A stretch of 64,000 bases of DNA from Bacteroidia bacterium. GTDB taxonomy: Bacteria > Bacteroidota > Bacteroidia > Flavobacteriales_D > Sanyastnellaceae. A program made the translations under genes and the position numbers. A model generated the notes under the pieces. The model made no database searches. It saw only the letters and a program-made list of their open reading frames with translations, and was not told where the DNA came from. The stretch covers positions 62,001 to 126,000 of the forward strand of contig JAUICJ010000004.1 of assembly GCA_030427925.1 (NCBI GenBank), in the 5' to 3' direction. Of this stretch, positions 8,841 to 17,087 are shown piece after piece; the stretch's first letter is position 1; each line of letters opens with the position of its first letter.

Positions 8841-11309
8841 ATGTTCGAATTGATCTCAAAAGAATTTCGGAGTTTTTTCAGCTCGTTGATGGGGTACGTG
8901 GTCGTGGCGGCCTTCCTGCTCATCATGGGGCTGTTTTTGTGGGTGTTCCCTGGGGATTGGAATGTGTTGGATGGCGGCATTGCGACGCTGGAACCCTTGT
9001 TCGATTGGGCCCCGTGGGTGTTCATGTTCCTCGTGCCGGCCATCACCATGCGGAGTTTCGCGGAGGAGCGGCGTTCGGGGACCTTGGAATTGCTGTTGAC
9101 GCGGCCCTTGGGTGAAGGGGCGATTGTTTGGGCCAAATTCTTGGGCGCCTGGTCCGTTCTCCTCGCTGCCTTGCTCCCGACTTCAGCCTACGTGGTGGTC
9201 GTTGGGCTGTTGGGAGAGCCCGCTTGGAATTTGGACCTCGGGGCCACGTTGGGCAGTGCGCTCGGGCTGGCCCTGCTCGGTGGGGCCTTCGTGGCGCTCG
9301 GGTTGCTGATGAGCGCCTTGACCACCAATCCCCTCGTCGCTTTCTTGAACTCCGTGGTGCTCTCGTTCTTCCTGTACATCGGGTTCACTGCACTGGGGAC
9401 GTTCGACCTCATGGGGTCTTGGGATCATGCGTTTTCCCGTCTGGGAATGGAGGCGCATTTCCGAAGCTTGGGGCGGGGCTTGGTGGAGTTGTCGGACGTG
9501 GGGTATTTCGCTTGGTTCATCGGCTTGTGCTTGGTGGGGGCGCGTTGGGCCTTGCGTGCTCGGTTGGAGCGGCCTCGTGTGGATGGGGTGCATTTCCTGT
9601 TGGTGGCGTCGTTGTTGAGCGTGGCGTGGTGGGGGTTGGGGGTGTTGAATTGGCGATTTGACTGGACGGCCGAGCAGCGTTACAGCTTGACGGAAGCGAC
9701 CGAGGAGCTCTTGTCGTCGTTGGAGGATGACGTGCTGGTGACCTGCTACTTGACCGGGGAGTTTCCCGCCACTTGGAAGCGGTTGGAACAGGCGATTGAA
9801 CAAAAATTCGAAGAGTTCAGCAACGCAAGTGGGGGGCGGTTTCGGTTTGTCTTTGAAGACATTTACGCCATCGACGATCCGCAAACCATCGGCCAAAACG
9901 AGCAAACGCTCTACGATCGCGGCTTGCGTTTCACCCGCATCGCGTACCAAGAGCAAGGCGTCAAGGCGTTCAAGGTGGTGTGGCCGGCAGCGGTGTTGAA
10001 TTTCAATGGGCAAAGCCTTCCGATTCAGTTCTTTAAAAGCGACCTCCCTGAGCCGACGGACCTCATGATTCAGGGCTCCATCAATGCGATTGAATACGAA
10101 TTGGTTGCGGCCTTGCGTCGCGCCTCACGGAAGGATCGGCCGCAAATTGCCTTCCTCGAAGGACATCGGGAGCTGAACGAGTTGGAGGTAGCGGATTTGA
10201 CCCGTTCCTTGGAGGAAGATTACGACGTTACGCGCGTCAAGCTCAATGGCAAACTGCACGTGCTCAGCGAGAAGCTTGAAGGCATGGCGCATCGCCGCAA
10301 CCGCTTCGACCTGCTGGTGGTTGCAAAACCGGATTCCATGGTGGACAGCAAGGACCAACTGCTGATCGACCAATTCATCATGAACGGCGGGCGGGTGCTC
10401 TGGCTTGTGGATCCCATCCAGACGGATTTGGACAGCTTGGCGGTGAATCAAGTCACGCAAGGCCTGACGCGCGACTTGGGATTGTACGACCTGCTTTACA
10501 CCTACGGAGCGCGGCTGAACCGCAACCTGGTCATCGATCCCCAATGTGCGCCCATCGTCCTCGATGCAGGGCCCAATGGCGATCAGCGGCAGTACGAAAT
10601 GTTCTCCTGGTACTTTGCTCCGATTGCGCTTCCGCAAGGCATCGGACACCCCATTACCACCAACCTCGATCCCATTCATTTTGACTTCGTTTCCCGGGTG
10701 GATTCCGTGCGGGGAGAAGGGGATGTGAAGAAAACGGTGCTCCTGACTTCTTCCGATCGCGCTCGGGAGTACAAAGCCCCGGTGCGCATCTCCAGCAGCA
10801 TCGTCGAATTGCCGCCGGACTATTTCAATTCCAACAACCTGCCCCACCAGCCGTTTGCGTTGTTGCTCGAAGGGGAGTTCCAAAGTGCGTTCAGCGATCG
10901 CATCCCCGAGGTGCTCCGCACGGACCCGGAATTTGCCTTCCGGGAGCGTTCGGTTCGCACGGCGCAATTGGTCATCGGCGACGGGGACATCGCGCGCAAC
11001 AAGGTCGTGGTCGATGGTCAGGGGCGTCCGCAGATTGTGCCCCTTGGTTTTGATCGCTATGCAAAACAGGTGGTCTACGACAACAAGGAATTCCTGTTGA
11101 ATGCCATCAGCTACTTGCTCGACGAGCAGGCGGCCATTTCAGTGCGTTCGAGGACCATTGATTTGCGTCCGTTGGATCGCGAGCGCATCCGCACGCAGCG
11201 GCTCACTTGGCAGGGAATCGCGGTGGCGCTTCCGCTGTTGCTCGTGTTTCTGTTGGGGCGGGTGTTCATCGCCCTGCGTCGCCGCCGTTACAGCCGAACC
11301 GTAAACTGA
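8841..11309 (+). CDS. gldFG: Fused gliding-motility ABC transporter permease GldF and auxiliary subunit GldG
   Basis: The 822-aa protein joins two proteins that are usually separate. Residues ~1-250 are GldF, an ABC-2 type permease with about six membrane segments (first at ~18-36) and the conserved ITMRSFAEERRSGTLELLLT loop. Residues ~255-800 are GldG (ABC-transporter auxiliary domain), with EQRYSLTEATEELL, a Rossmann-like domain with FLEGHREL and LLVVAKPD, and a C-terminal membrane helix (VALPLLLVFLLGRVFIAL) followed by a basic tail. GldA-GldF-GldG is needed for gliding in Flavobacterium, acting at the inner membrane. No gldA ATPase is in the window. A DUF4340 gene follows after 4 nt. The reading frame is continuous across the join. 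Confidence 0.92.
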   Translation: MFELISKEFRSFFSSLMGYVVVAAFLLIMGLFLWVFPGDWNVLDGGIATLEPLFDWAPWVFMFLVPAITMRSFAEERRSGTLELLLTRPLGEGAIVWAKFLGAWSVLLAALLPTSAYVVVVGLLGEPAWNLDLGATLGSALGLALLGGAFVALGLLMSALTTNPLVAFLNSVVLSFFLYIGFTALGTFDLMGSWDHAFSRLGMEAHFRSLGRGLVELSDVGYFAWFIGLCLVGARWALRARLERPRVDGVHFLLVASLLSVAWWGLGVLNWRFDWTAEQRYSLTEATEELLSSLEDDVLVTCYLTGEFPATWKRLEQAIEQKFEEFSNASGGRFRFVFEDIYAIDDPQTIGQNEQTLYDRGLRFTRIAYQEQGVKAFKVVWPAAVLNFNGQSLPIQFFKSDLPEPTDLMIQGSINAIEYELVAALRRASRKDRPQIAFLEGHRELNELEVADLTRSLEEDYDVTRVKLNGKLHVLSEKLEGMAHRRNRFDLLVVAKPDSMVDSKDQLLIDQFIMNGGRVLWLVDPIQTDLDSLAVNQVTQGLTRDLGLYDLLYTYGARLNRNLVIDPQCAPIVLDAGPNGDQRQYEMFSWYFAPIALPQGIGHPITTNLDPIHFDFVSRVDSVRGEGDVKKTVLLTSSDRAREYKAPVRISSSIVELPPDYFNSNNLPHQPFALLLEGEFQSAFSDRIPEVLRTDPEFAFRERSVRTAQLVIGDGDIARNKVVVDGQGRPQIVPLGFDRYAKQVVYDNKEFLLNAISYLLDEQAAISVRSRTIDLRPLDRERIRTQRLTWQGIAVALPLLLVFLLGRVFIALRRRRYSRTVN

Positions 11310-11313
11310 TTCC

Positions 11314-12354
11314 ATGGACCCCATTCAACCCCAGCGTTCGATGCACCGAAATTTGCGCTTGTTCTACCTCCTGTTGCTCCTCACTGCTTTTGTGGCGGGA
11401 GCGAATTGGTACGTCAACCGCACTTCGGGAAGCTTGGCCCAGGAAGAGGCCGTGGCGTTCGCCATCGGGGACACGGCTGCTGTCAGTCGCATTTTCATCG
11501 CAGACCGCGATGGGGGACAAGCCGACCTCGAACGGATTGCGGATGAGCGTTATTGGCTGCTCAATGGGGAGCATTGGGCCAGAAAAGACGCGGTGGATTT
11601 GTTGCTCAAGACCTTCCTTCGGGCTCGGGTCAAGTCGCCTGTTCCAGAAGGGCAACGCGAGCAAGTGGTCAAATTGCTCGCGGCCCGCGGAAAAAAGGTG
11701 GAAATCTACACGGATGGCCCCGAGCCAGTGAAAACCTGGTACATCGGAACGCCGACGGCCGATCACACCGGGACGCACATGGTGTTGGAAACCCCGAACG
11801 GCATGGCCCGAGACCCCTACATCGTTCACATGGAGGGGTTCACGGGCTTTTTGAGCACGCGCTTTTTCACGGACGAACGCGAATGGCGGTACACCGGAGT
11901 CTTTGACTTTCCTGGGCGCACGTTGCACCGGGTGGAGGTGGAATCCCACGACCCGAAATACCCTTCGTACGCGATGGAAGTGGCCACGGATGGGGTGCTT
12001 TCGCTGTGGGGATCGGATGGAAAGCGCGTTGGGGTAACCGACACGGTGGCTTGGCAGGACCAATTCCTGCGGTTCCGCAAGGTCCACCTTGAGACGTACA
12101 ACCACCATTTGGACTCAGCGAAATGGCACGAGCTTTCCGAGGCCCCCGCCGATTTCACCTTGCGCGCTTGGGGCAAAGGCCAAACCGAACCCATCTCCAT
12201 CGACCTGCTTTGGAAGGATCCCATTGAGGACCTCTATGATGAGAACGAGGAGCTGATGCCGCACGATGGGGCCCGAATGTACGGTCGCTTCCGCGGTGAA
12301 TTGGTGCTGTTGCAGCGTTTCGTCTTCGACCCGCTGCTCAAGCCGCCTTTTTAA
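11314..12354 (+). CDS. DUF4340 domain-containing membrane-anchored protein
   Basis: The 346-aa protein has an N-terminal membrane anchor (LRLFYLLLLLTAFVAGANWYVN, residues ~14-33) and an exported beta-rich domain fitting DUF4340. That domain has the paired WLLNGEHWARKDAVDLLLKTF and YIGTPTADHTGTHMVLE segments. DUF4340 genes commonly accompany GldG-type ABC auxiliary genes in other bacteria. The 4-nt spacing after gldFG supports a shared complex, perhaps a periplasmic accessory. An alternative ATG ten codons in (MHRNLRL) fits the membrane anchor equally well. Its last 4 nt overlap the convergent glycosyltransferase gene. Confidence 0.8.
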   Translation: MDPIQPQRSMHRNLRLFYLLLLLTAFVAGANWYVNRTSGSLAQEEAVAFAIGDTAAVSRIFIADRDGGQADLERIADERYWLLNGEHWARKDAVDLLLKTFLRARVKSPVPEGQREQVVKLLAARGKKVEIYTDGPEPVKTWYIGTPTADHTGTHMVLETPNGMARDPYIVHMEGFTGFLSTRFFTDEREWRYTGVFDFPGRTLHRVEVESHDPKYPSYAMEVATDGVLSLWGSDGKRVGVTDTVAWQDQFLRFRKVHLETYNHHLDSAKWHELSEAPADFTLRAWGKGQTEPISIDLLWKDPIEDLYDENEELMPHDGARMYGRFRGELVLLQRFVFDPLLKPPF

Positions 12355-13481
12355 CGGAGGGGGGACGCACCTGCGGTGGCTTGTGCGACGAAAGCCGACC
12401 ACGAAAAGCGATTGCGTGCTGCACGGAACGACTCGCTGGGGTAGGTGCTACTGAGTGCGCGTCGGAGGGCTTCGGCCAAGGAGTTGGCGTCGTTGGGTAG
12501 GGCGAGTTCCCCGGTTTGGCCCGGAAGGATGCATTCGGACAATCCCCCGACGTCGGACGCCACAATCGGCTTGCCATAATGCAGCGCCACGGCAGCAACG
12601 CCACTTTGTGAAGCCCGGCGATAAGGCAATGCAACGGCGTCCGCAGCACCGAAAAACAGCCCCACTTCGCGGTCTGAAATGAAGCGTTCATGCGTTTGAA
12701 TGCGCGCACGCGCCGGATGCGCTTCTATCAGGCGCTCATAAGGCTCCCAATCGCCGGAGCACGCTCCCGCAATCAACAAGTGGAGGGGGCGTTCCGGCGG
12801 ACTGTTCAAGCGGCTGAACGCATCCAGCAGCACTTCGAGTCCCTTGTGCGGACGGATGGAGCCGAAATAAAGCAGCACGCGCGCGTTGACCGGAAGGTGC
12901 AGCTTGGCCTTGGCCTCCTCCGCAGGCATCAGGTTGGGGAAGTGATCGTAAAGCGGATGGAACAAGGTTTGGCAGGCCAAATCCGGCTTCAACTCCGCCA
13001 ATCGCTCCGTCACCCCTTCGCTCAGCGTCCACGCCCCATCCACGGAACGCAAGAACCGCTTGGTCAGTTCGACATCCCACCACGCGGCCTGGTCGCTGCC
13101 CGCATTGTGAACGAGCGCAATGGCACGCGCAGACGCCGATTTCGAGTGCTTCTTCCATGCGCGAACGGTCCCCGTCAATGCGGGAGCAAGCGCCGCATGC
13201 CAAAACGGCACGACCACCCAATCCACCTCCAGTGCCGCCAACTCACGGCCCACCCGCCTCCACGACGCCGGCCTGAGCCAGTCCAATCCCCCCTCGTACC
13301 GGGCAGGCAGCTCCAGATCGATGTGCAGCCCCCCTGGAAACAACAGCTCAGCCGTCCTGCCCGACCACGTAACGGCCACCACCTCATGACCGGCCTCCTC
13401 CAACGCAGATTTCAGCGCCTCGTTGAATTGCGAAATTCCCCCACGAAAAGGGGGGAAGGTGGAAGGAATGGCAATGCGCAT
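12351..13481 (-). CDS. Glycosyltransferase family 4 (GT-B fold)
   Basis: The 376-aa protein has the two Rossmann halves of GT-B enzymes. The N-terminal acceptor half begins MRIAIPSTFPPFRGGISQFN with the glycine-rich loop. The C-terminal donor-binding half has LLYFGSIRPHKGLEVLLDAF, then ALPYRRASQSGVAAVAL and GKPIVASDVGGLSE, which is the GT4 EX7E region in modified form. It probably transfers a nucleotide-sugar-derived sugar to a surface glycan or lipid; donor and acceptor cannot be told. ATG 13481 was chosen because MRIAIPS matches the family start and a promoter-like CAAATTTGC lies just upstream. It sits alone rather than in a glycan cluster. Confidence 0.85.
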   Translation of the reverse strand: MRIAIPSTFPPFRGGISQFNEALKSALEEAGHEVVAVTWSGRTAELLFPGGLHIDLELPARYEGGLDWLRPASWRRVGRELAALEVDWVVVPFWHAALAPALTGTVRAWKKHSKSASARAIALVHNAGSDQAAWWDVELTKRFLRSVDGAWTLSEGVTERLAELKPDLACQTLFHPLYDHFPNLMPAEEAKAKLHLPVNARVLLYFGSIRPHKGLEVLLDAFSRLNSPPERPLHLLIAGACSGDWEPYERLIEAHPARARIQTHERFISDREVGLFFGAADAVALPYRRASQSGVAAVALHYGKPIVASDVGGLSECILPGQTGELALPNDANSLAEALRRALSSTYPSESFRAARNRFSWSAFVAQATAGASPLR

Positions 13482-13484
13482 GGG

Positions 13485-13525
13485 GCAAATTTGCAACGGA
13501 ACCATGGCGTGCGGGCTATCTTTGG
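13485..13525. promoter_or_regulatory. Divergent promoter region: glycosyltransferase (CAAATTTGC, minus) and paaJ (TATCTTTGG, plus)
   Basis: Minus-strand CAAATTTGC at 13485-13493 is 3 nt from the glycosyltransferase ATG. Plus-strand TATCTTTGG at 13517-13525 precedes the paaJ ATG by 18 nt. Both are one or two mismatches from TAnnTTTGC. Confidence 0.45.
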
Positions 13526-13543
13526 CCACAAAATTCAGCGAGC

Positions 13544-14749
13544 ATGGATGCGTTCATCGTAGACGGGGTGCGAACTCCGATTGGCAATTTGGGAGGAGGA
13601 CTATCGGGCATGCGGGCAGACGACCTCGCGGCATGGGCCATGCGGGCGTTGTTGGAGCGGCACCCGGAATTGGATGCGGCGGAGTTGGGCGACGTCCTGT
13701 TCGGTTGCGCAAACCAAGCCGGGGAAGACAACCGCAACGTAGCGCGGATGGCAAGCCTCTTGGCCGGAATACCCCACACCGTTCCTGGCGAAACCGTGAA
13801 TCGGTTGTGCGCCTCGGGACTTGCAGCCACGGTGAACGGTGCGCGTATGGTGGCGCAGGGCGATGCAGATGTGGTCCTGACGGGAGGTGTGGAGCACATG
13901 ACCCGGGCGCCTTTTGTCATGAGCAAACCCTCTGCAGCGTTCGGGCGGGATGCGCAATGGTTCGATACGACCTTCGGTTGGCGGTTCGTGAACCCGGCAC
14001 TTGCCGCGCAATATGGAGTGGATGGAATGGGGGAGACGGCGGAGAACTTGGTTGACTTATACGGCATCAGCCGCGAGGACCAGGACCGGTTCGCGGCGTG
14101 GTCGCAACGAAAGGCAGCGGCGTCCGAACGCATTCGCGCTGAGGAATGTGTGCCCGTGAGGATTCCACGGCGCAAACAAGACGATTTGGTCGTTGACGCG
14201 GACGAGTTTTGCAAGCCCCAAACGACCGAAGAAGGGTTAGCCAAATTGCGCCCAGCCTTCCGCAAGGAGGGGGGGACGGTGACCGCGGGCAATGCATCGG
14301 GCTTGAACGACGGCGCAGTGGCCTTGCTCGTGGCCAACGGAACGGCCCTCCTGAAGCACGGTTGGACGCCGCTTGCGCGCATCGTAAGCAGCGCGGTGGT
14401 GGGGGTGGAGCCGCGCATCATGGGCATAGGACCCGTGGAGGCGTCCAACCGCGCGTTGGCCCGAGCGGAGCTGACCCTGGCCGACATGGACGTCATTGAA
14501 TTGAACGAAGCGTTCGCTGCACAAGCCCTGGCCTGCATTCGGGCATGGGGGCTGGCGGACGACGATCCGCGCATCAATCCACACGGCGGCGCCATTGCAT
14601 TGGGGCACCCGCTGGGCATGACCGGTGGCCGGATTTTGCTTTCTGCTGCCCGCGAGCTGCAACGCTCGAACAAGCGGTACGCGTTGGTCACCTTGTGCAT
14701 CGGGGTGGGGCAGGGGTACGCCGTGGTCTTGGAACGCGAGGGGGCATGA
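13544..14749 (+). CDS. paaJ: 3-oxoadipyl-CoA / acetyl-CoA acyltransferase (thiolase)
   Basis: Thiolytic cleavage of 3-oxoadipyl-CoA to succinyl-CoA and acetyl-CoA, the last step of phenylacetate and beta-ketoadipate catabolism. The 401-aa protein closely follows the PaaJ/PcaF subfamily: FGCANQAGEDNRNVARMA, NRLCASGL with the nucleophilic Cys, TTFGWRFVNP, ELNEAFAAQA, NPHGGAIALGHPLGMTGGR with the catalytic His, and CIGVGQGYAV with the second Cys. The Cys loop reads CASGL where PaaJ usually has CGSGL. It overlaps paaY by ATGA, which supports a phenylacetate role over general beta-oxidation. Confidence 0.9.
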   Translation: MDAFIVDGVRTPIGNLGGGLSGMRADDLAAWAMRALLERHPELDAAELGDVLFGCANQAGEDNRNVARMASLLAGIPHTVPGETVNRLCASGLAATVNGARMVAQGDADVVLTGGVEHMTRAPFVMSKPSAAFGRDAQWFDTTFGWRFVNPALAAQYGVDGMGETAENLVDLYGISREDQDRFAAWSQRKAAASERIRAEECVPVRIPRRKQDDLVVDADEFCKPQTTEEGLAKLRPAFRKEGGTVTAGNASGLNDGAVALLVANGTALLKHGWTPLARIVSSAVVGVEPRIMGIGPVEASNRALARAELTLADMDVIELNEAFAAQALACIRAWGLADDDPRINPHGGAIALGHPLGMTGGRILLSAARELQRSNKRYALVTLCIGVGQGYAVVLEREGA

Positions 14750-15339
14750 TCCAGTCGTTTAAAGGGATGGTTCCGGTGGTGCATCCTTCGTCGTTCGTTC
14801 ATCCGCAAGCGGTCGTTATGGGGCACGTGACCATCGGAAGGTCGTGTTACATCGGTCCCGGTGCGGTGTTGCGGGGGGACTGGGGGGCCATTGAAGTGGC
14901 CGATGGCTGCAACATCCAGGAGAACTGTGTGGTGCACATGTTTCCCGGGACGACGGTGCGTTTTGGTGAGGAGGCGCACATTGGCCATGGCGCAATCGTG
15001 CACGGGGCCCAAGTGGGAGCGGATGTGCTGGTGGGGATGCACGCTGTCTTGATGGACGATGTGGTCCTGGGCGATGGGTGCATCGTCGGGGCGTTGTCGT
15101 TCTTGAAGGCGAAAAGCGTTTGGGAGCCGCGGAGTTTGGTTTTGGGCAACCCGGCCCAAATCAAAGGCCAAGTCAGCGACGAAATGCTCGCCCACAAGAA
15201 GGAAGGAACCGCCCTCTACCGCGGCCTGCCTGCGGAAATGCACGCGAGCCTCATCGAAGTGGAACCGCTCCCCCACGATCCCGGCGACCGTCCCCGCGAT
15301 TTCCCCGATTACGAAACGTGGCAGAACCGCAAAGGCTGA
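14746..15339 (+). CDS. paaY: PaaY-like hexapeptide-repeat hydrolase (gamma-carbonic-anhydrase fold)
   Basis: The 197-aa left-handed beta-helix protein has hexapeptide repeats from residue ~14 to 125 and a C-terminal helix. The metal-binding histidines of the gamma-CA fold are recognisable in CVVHMFPG and HIGHGAIVHGA. PaaY enzymes hydrolyse inhibitory cyclic CoA-thioesters formed during phenylacetate degradation. The extended C-terminus (EMLAHKKEGTALYRGLP) is the PaaY rather than the general carbonic-anhydrase form. Start ATG 14746 overlaps the paaJ stop (ATGA), so the two are co-translated. It is followed after 7 nt by trmN6. Confidence 0.85.
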   Translation: MIQSFKGMVPVVHPSSFVHPQAVVMGHVTIGRSCYIGPGAVLRGDWGAIEVADGCNIQENCVVHMFPGTTVRFGEEAHIGHGAIVHGAQVGADVLVGMHAVLMDDVVLGDGCIVGALSFLKAKSVWEPRSLVLGNPAQIKGQVSDEMLAHKKEGTALYRGLPAEMHASLIEVEPLPHDPGDRPRDFPDYETWQNRKG

Positions 15340-15346
15340 GTCGTCC

Positions 15347-16093
15347 ATGGGCAAGTCCACGAACCGAGTCCTTACCTTCCGGCAATTCACGGTAAGCGAC
15401 GACCGTTGCGCCATGAAGGTGGGCAACGACGGACTCTTGCTCGGTGCATGGGCTGCCAACGGCAACCCGCAGCGCATCCTCGACATCGGAACCGGATCGG
15501 GACTGGTCGCTCTGATGATGGCCCAACGCTTTCCTGCAGCCGCGGTGACCGCCGTCGAACTGGAGCCCGCAGCGGCTCAACAAGCTCGGGAAAACTTCAG
15601 CAACAGTCCGTTCAACGACCGCCTTGAGCTGATCGAGGCCGACTTTGTCCATTGGGTGGGAGGCCAAACAGCGACTTGGGACTGGATTGTCTGCAATCCT
15701 CCCTTTTTCCGGGACAAACCCAAATCGCCCCAGCCCGCGCGCAACCTCGCACGTCACGACGACAGCCTGCCCATCGAAGTGCTGTTCGCTTCGCTGCAAA
15801 ACGCTTCCCATTCCGCGACCCGTTTCAGCCTGGTTTGGCCGACCGACCGACTCGACGATTTGAATGCAGCCGCTCAACGAACGGGTTGGTTTGCCTCCAA
15901 AAAACTCAAGATTCACGGAACTCCCTTGCACCATTGCGAACGCCAAATCATCGAATGGCAACGCATCCAACCCAGCGTTTGTTACGAAGAAGTGCTGTCC
16001 GTAGAAGAGTCAACGTTTGTTCCGGGAACGGTCCCAGAACGAAGTGGTGAGTTCAAGCGACTCATGGCTCCCTTTATGGAGCGATACGCTTGA
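15347..16093 (+). CDS. trmN6: tRNA1(Val) (adenine-37-N6)-methyltransferase (YfiC family)
   Basis: SAM-dependent N6-adenine methyltransferase of 248 aa. Motif I is LDIGTGSGLVALMMAQR, the acidic motif II is VTAVELEPAAAQQA, and the catalytic motif IV is NPPFF, typical of N6-adenine enzymes. The N-terminal FTVSDDRCAMKVGNDGLLLGAW is the YfiC-family signature. The substrate follows from the family: A37 of tRNA-Val. It sits 7 nt after paaY. The two have no obvious functional link. It converges on the START-like gene with a 10-bp gap. Confidence 0.9.
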   Translation: MGKSTNRVLTFRQFTVSDDRCAMKVGNDGLLLGAWAANGNPQRILDIGTGSGLVALMMAQRFPAAAVTAVELEPAAAQQARENFSNSPFNDRLELIEADFVHWVGGQTATWDWIVCNPPFFRDKPKSPQPARNLARHDDSLPIEVLFASLQNASHSATRFSLVWPTDRLDDLNAAAQRTGWFASKKLKIHGTPLHHCERQIIEWQRIQPSVCYEEVLSVEESTFVPGTVPERSGEFKRLMAPFMERYA

Positions 16094-16103
16094 TTTCAGT
16101 GCA

Positions 16104-16490
16104 TCAGGCACCCAATACGCGTTTCAGTTTATCCACTTGGGCTTCCCAAAGCTCTTTGCCTTCATCGATTTCATCCTCTTCCGCAAAATCGGTGATCACA
16201 AGGGCCGTGTCTCCAGTCAAACCGTCCACCTTGATGCGGAATTCGAAATAAGTGGAATCGCCCTGTTCTTCGTCTTCAAGCCACCTGAATTTCGCGAATT
16301 CATCCCGCTTCTTCGTGACCAAACGTGCGGATTCCTCGCTTCCTTCCCAAACGAACGTGTGAACGTCCTTTTTGATGTTCACGTCATCGCAAAACCATTC
16401 CGCCAATCCACTCGGTGTGCTGAATGCGTTGAAAAGCACACCTTTAGAGGAGTTAACAGGGAATTCGATCTGATACTTTTGCTTTTCCAT
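16104..16490 (-). CDS. START-like (SRPBCC fold) domain protein of Bacteroidota
   Basis: A 128-aa acidic cytoplasmic protein. The pattern is SRPBCC/AHSA1-like: an N-terminal strand KYQIEFPVNSSKGVLFNAFS, then the helix SGLAEWFCDDV, the middle strand HTFVWEGSEESARLV, and a long C-terminal helix EGKELWEAQVDKLKRVLG. Bacteroidota carry a conserved single-copy member of this type. The ligand is unknown. A TATCTTGT box ~9 nt before the ATG may be its promoter. The divergent tRNA gene lies 120 bp upstream. Confidence 0.8.
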   Translation of the reverse strand: MEKQKYQIEFPVNSSKGVLFNAFSTPSGLAEWFCDDVNIKKDVHTFVWEGSEESARLVTKKRDEFAKFRWLEDEEQGDSTYFEFRIKVDGLTGDTALVITDFAEEDEIDEGKELWEAQVDKLKRVLGA

Positions 16491-16590
16491 CGTCAGGTTA
16501 CAAGATAGGCTAAAACTCGCTTGTTCAAGGAATCGGAGCGTGATGAATAAAAAAAGTCTTTGGCGGACTCGCTTGGCATGACAGTCGCAT

Positions 16591-16599
16591 TATATTTGC
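16591..16599 (+). promoter_or_regulatory. tRNA-Met promoter -7 box (TATATTTGC)
   Basis: TATATTTGC is a full match to TAnnTTTGC and ends 11 nt before the tRNA 5' end, so a short 5' leader would be removed by RNase P. Confidence 0.65.
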
Positions 16600-16610
16600 A
16601 CCCGCTTAAC

Positions 16611-16687
16611 GGCGGGATAGCTCAGCTGGTTAGAGCGCAGGATTCATAATCCTGAGGTCGGGGGTTCGAGCCCCCCTCCCGCTACCA
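16611..16687 (+). tRNA. tRNA-Met (anticodon CAT), elongator-like
   Basis: All four stems fold. The acceptor stem GGCGGGA pairs with TCCCGCT and closes with a G1-T72 wobble. The D-arm is AGCTCAGCTGGTTAGAGC. The anticodon stem CAGGA/TCCTG frames the loop TTCATAA. The T-arm is GGGGG TTCGAGC CCCCC. Discriminator A73 and CCA are encoded. The anticodon stem lacks the three GC pairs of initiator tRNA and position 1-72 is paired, so it is elongator Met. tRNA-Ile2 (lysidine-modified CAT) cannot be fully excluded. Confidence 0.93.
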
Positions 16688-16718
16688 AGCCCCTTCATCA
16701 CGAAGGGGCTTTTTTTTT
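16688..16718 (+). terminator. Rho-independent terminator after tRNA-Met
   Basis: AGCCCCTTC and GAAGGGGCT form a 9-bp stem around a 5-nt loop, followed by eight T residues, immediately after the CCA end. Confidence 0.9.
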
Positions 16719-16738
16719 GCGTCCAACAGCACCATGTG

Positions 16739-16770
16739 GCAAAAAAAAGTGGCTCCCAAGGAAGCCACTT
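16739..16770 (-). terminator. Rho-independent terminator of the RRM gene
   Basis: Read on the minus strand, AAGTGGCT and AGCCACTT pair around an 8-nt loop and are followed by a run of T residues, 25 nt after the RRM stop codon. Confidence 0.8.
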
Positions 16771-16795
16771 CTTTAATCATAGTCTGTTTGAAAGA

Positions 16796-17056
16796 TCAAC
16801 GACGCTCGCGCTGTTCGCGCTGCTCGCTTTCGTTGCACCGCAGAGGGCGACCCATCAAATCTTTGCCTTCCATCGCTTCCAAAGCAGCTTCTGCTTCGTC
16901 ACGATTTGGCATTTCTACAAAACCGAATCCACGGCTCCGACCAGTTTCGCGGTCATGAATGACCTTCGCACGCTCGACTTCCCCGTGGGCTTCAAACGCT
17001 TCTCGCAAGACGACGTCATCGACGCCCCAAGCAAGATTTCCAACAAAAATGTTCAC
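16796..17056 (-). CDS. Small RRM-type RNA-binding protein
   Basis: A single RNA-recognition motif with a short tail, 86 aa. RNP2 is IFVGNL at the N-terminus and RNP1 is RSRGFGFVEM in the third strand, both with the aromatic residues needed for RNA stacking. The tail (SEQREQRERR) is charged. Such cyanobacterial- and Bacteroidota-type RRM proteins are often cold-induced and bind mRNA. The most likely start is the GTG at 17056, giving the family-typical (M)NIFVGNL; the longer frame to 17083 has no family support. A TACCTTGC box lies ~24 nt upstream and a clear terminator downstream, so it is a monocistronic unit. Confidence 0.88.
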   Translation of the reverse strand: MNIFVGNLAWGVDDVVLREAFEAHGEVERAKVIHDRETGRSRGFGFVEMPNRDEAEAALEAMEGKDLMGRPLRCNESEQREQRERR

Positions 17057-17079
17057 TATTGATAAGGACTTAAGATGCC

Positions 17080-17087
17080 GCAAGGTA
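17080..17087 (-). promoter_or_regulatory. RRM gene promoter -7-like box (TACCTTGC)
   Basis: Minus-strand TGTACCTTGCGGC carries a one-base-shorter version of TAnnTTTGC. The same string occurs before the PhoD-like gene at 39556-39568, which supports it as a real promoter variant. The predicted leader is ~20 nt. Confidence 0.45.

Noticed and set aside
13516-15486. Minus-strand frame of ~656 codons over paaJ-paaY
   Set aside because: Antisense to two genes with complete catalytic motifs; low-complexity residue use.
16611-16687. Initiator tRNA-fMet
   Set aside because: It lacks the three consecutive GC pairs in the anticodon stem and the 1-72 mismatch expected of initiators.
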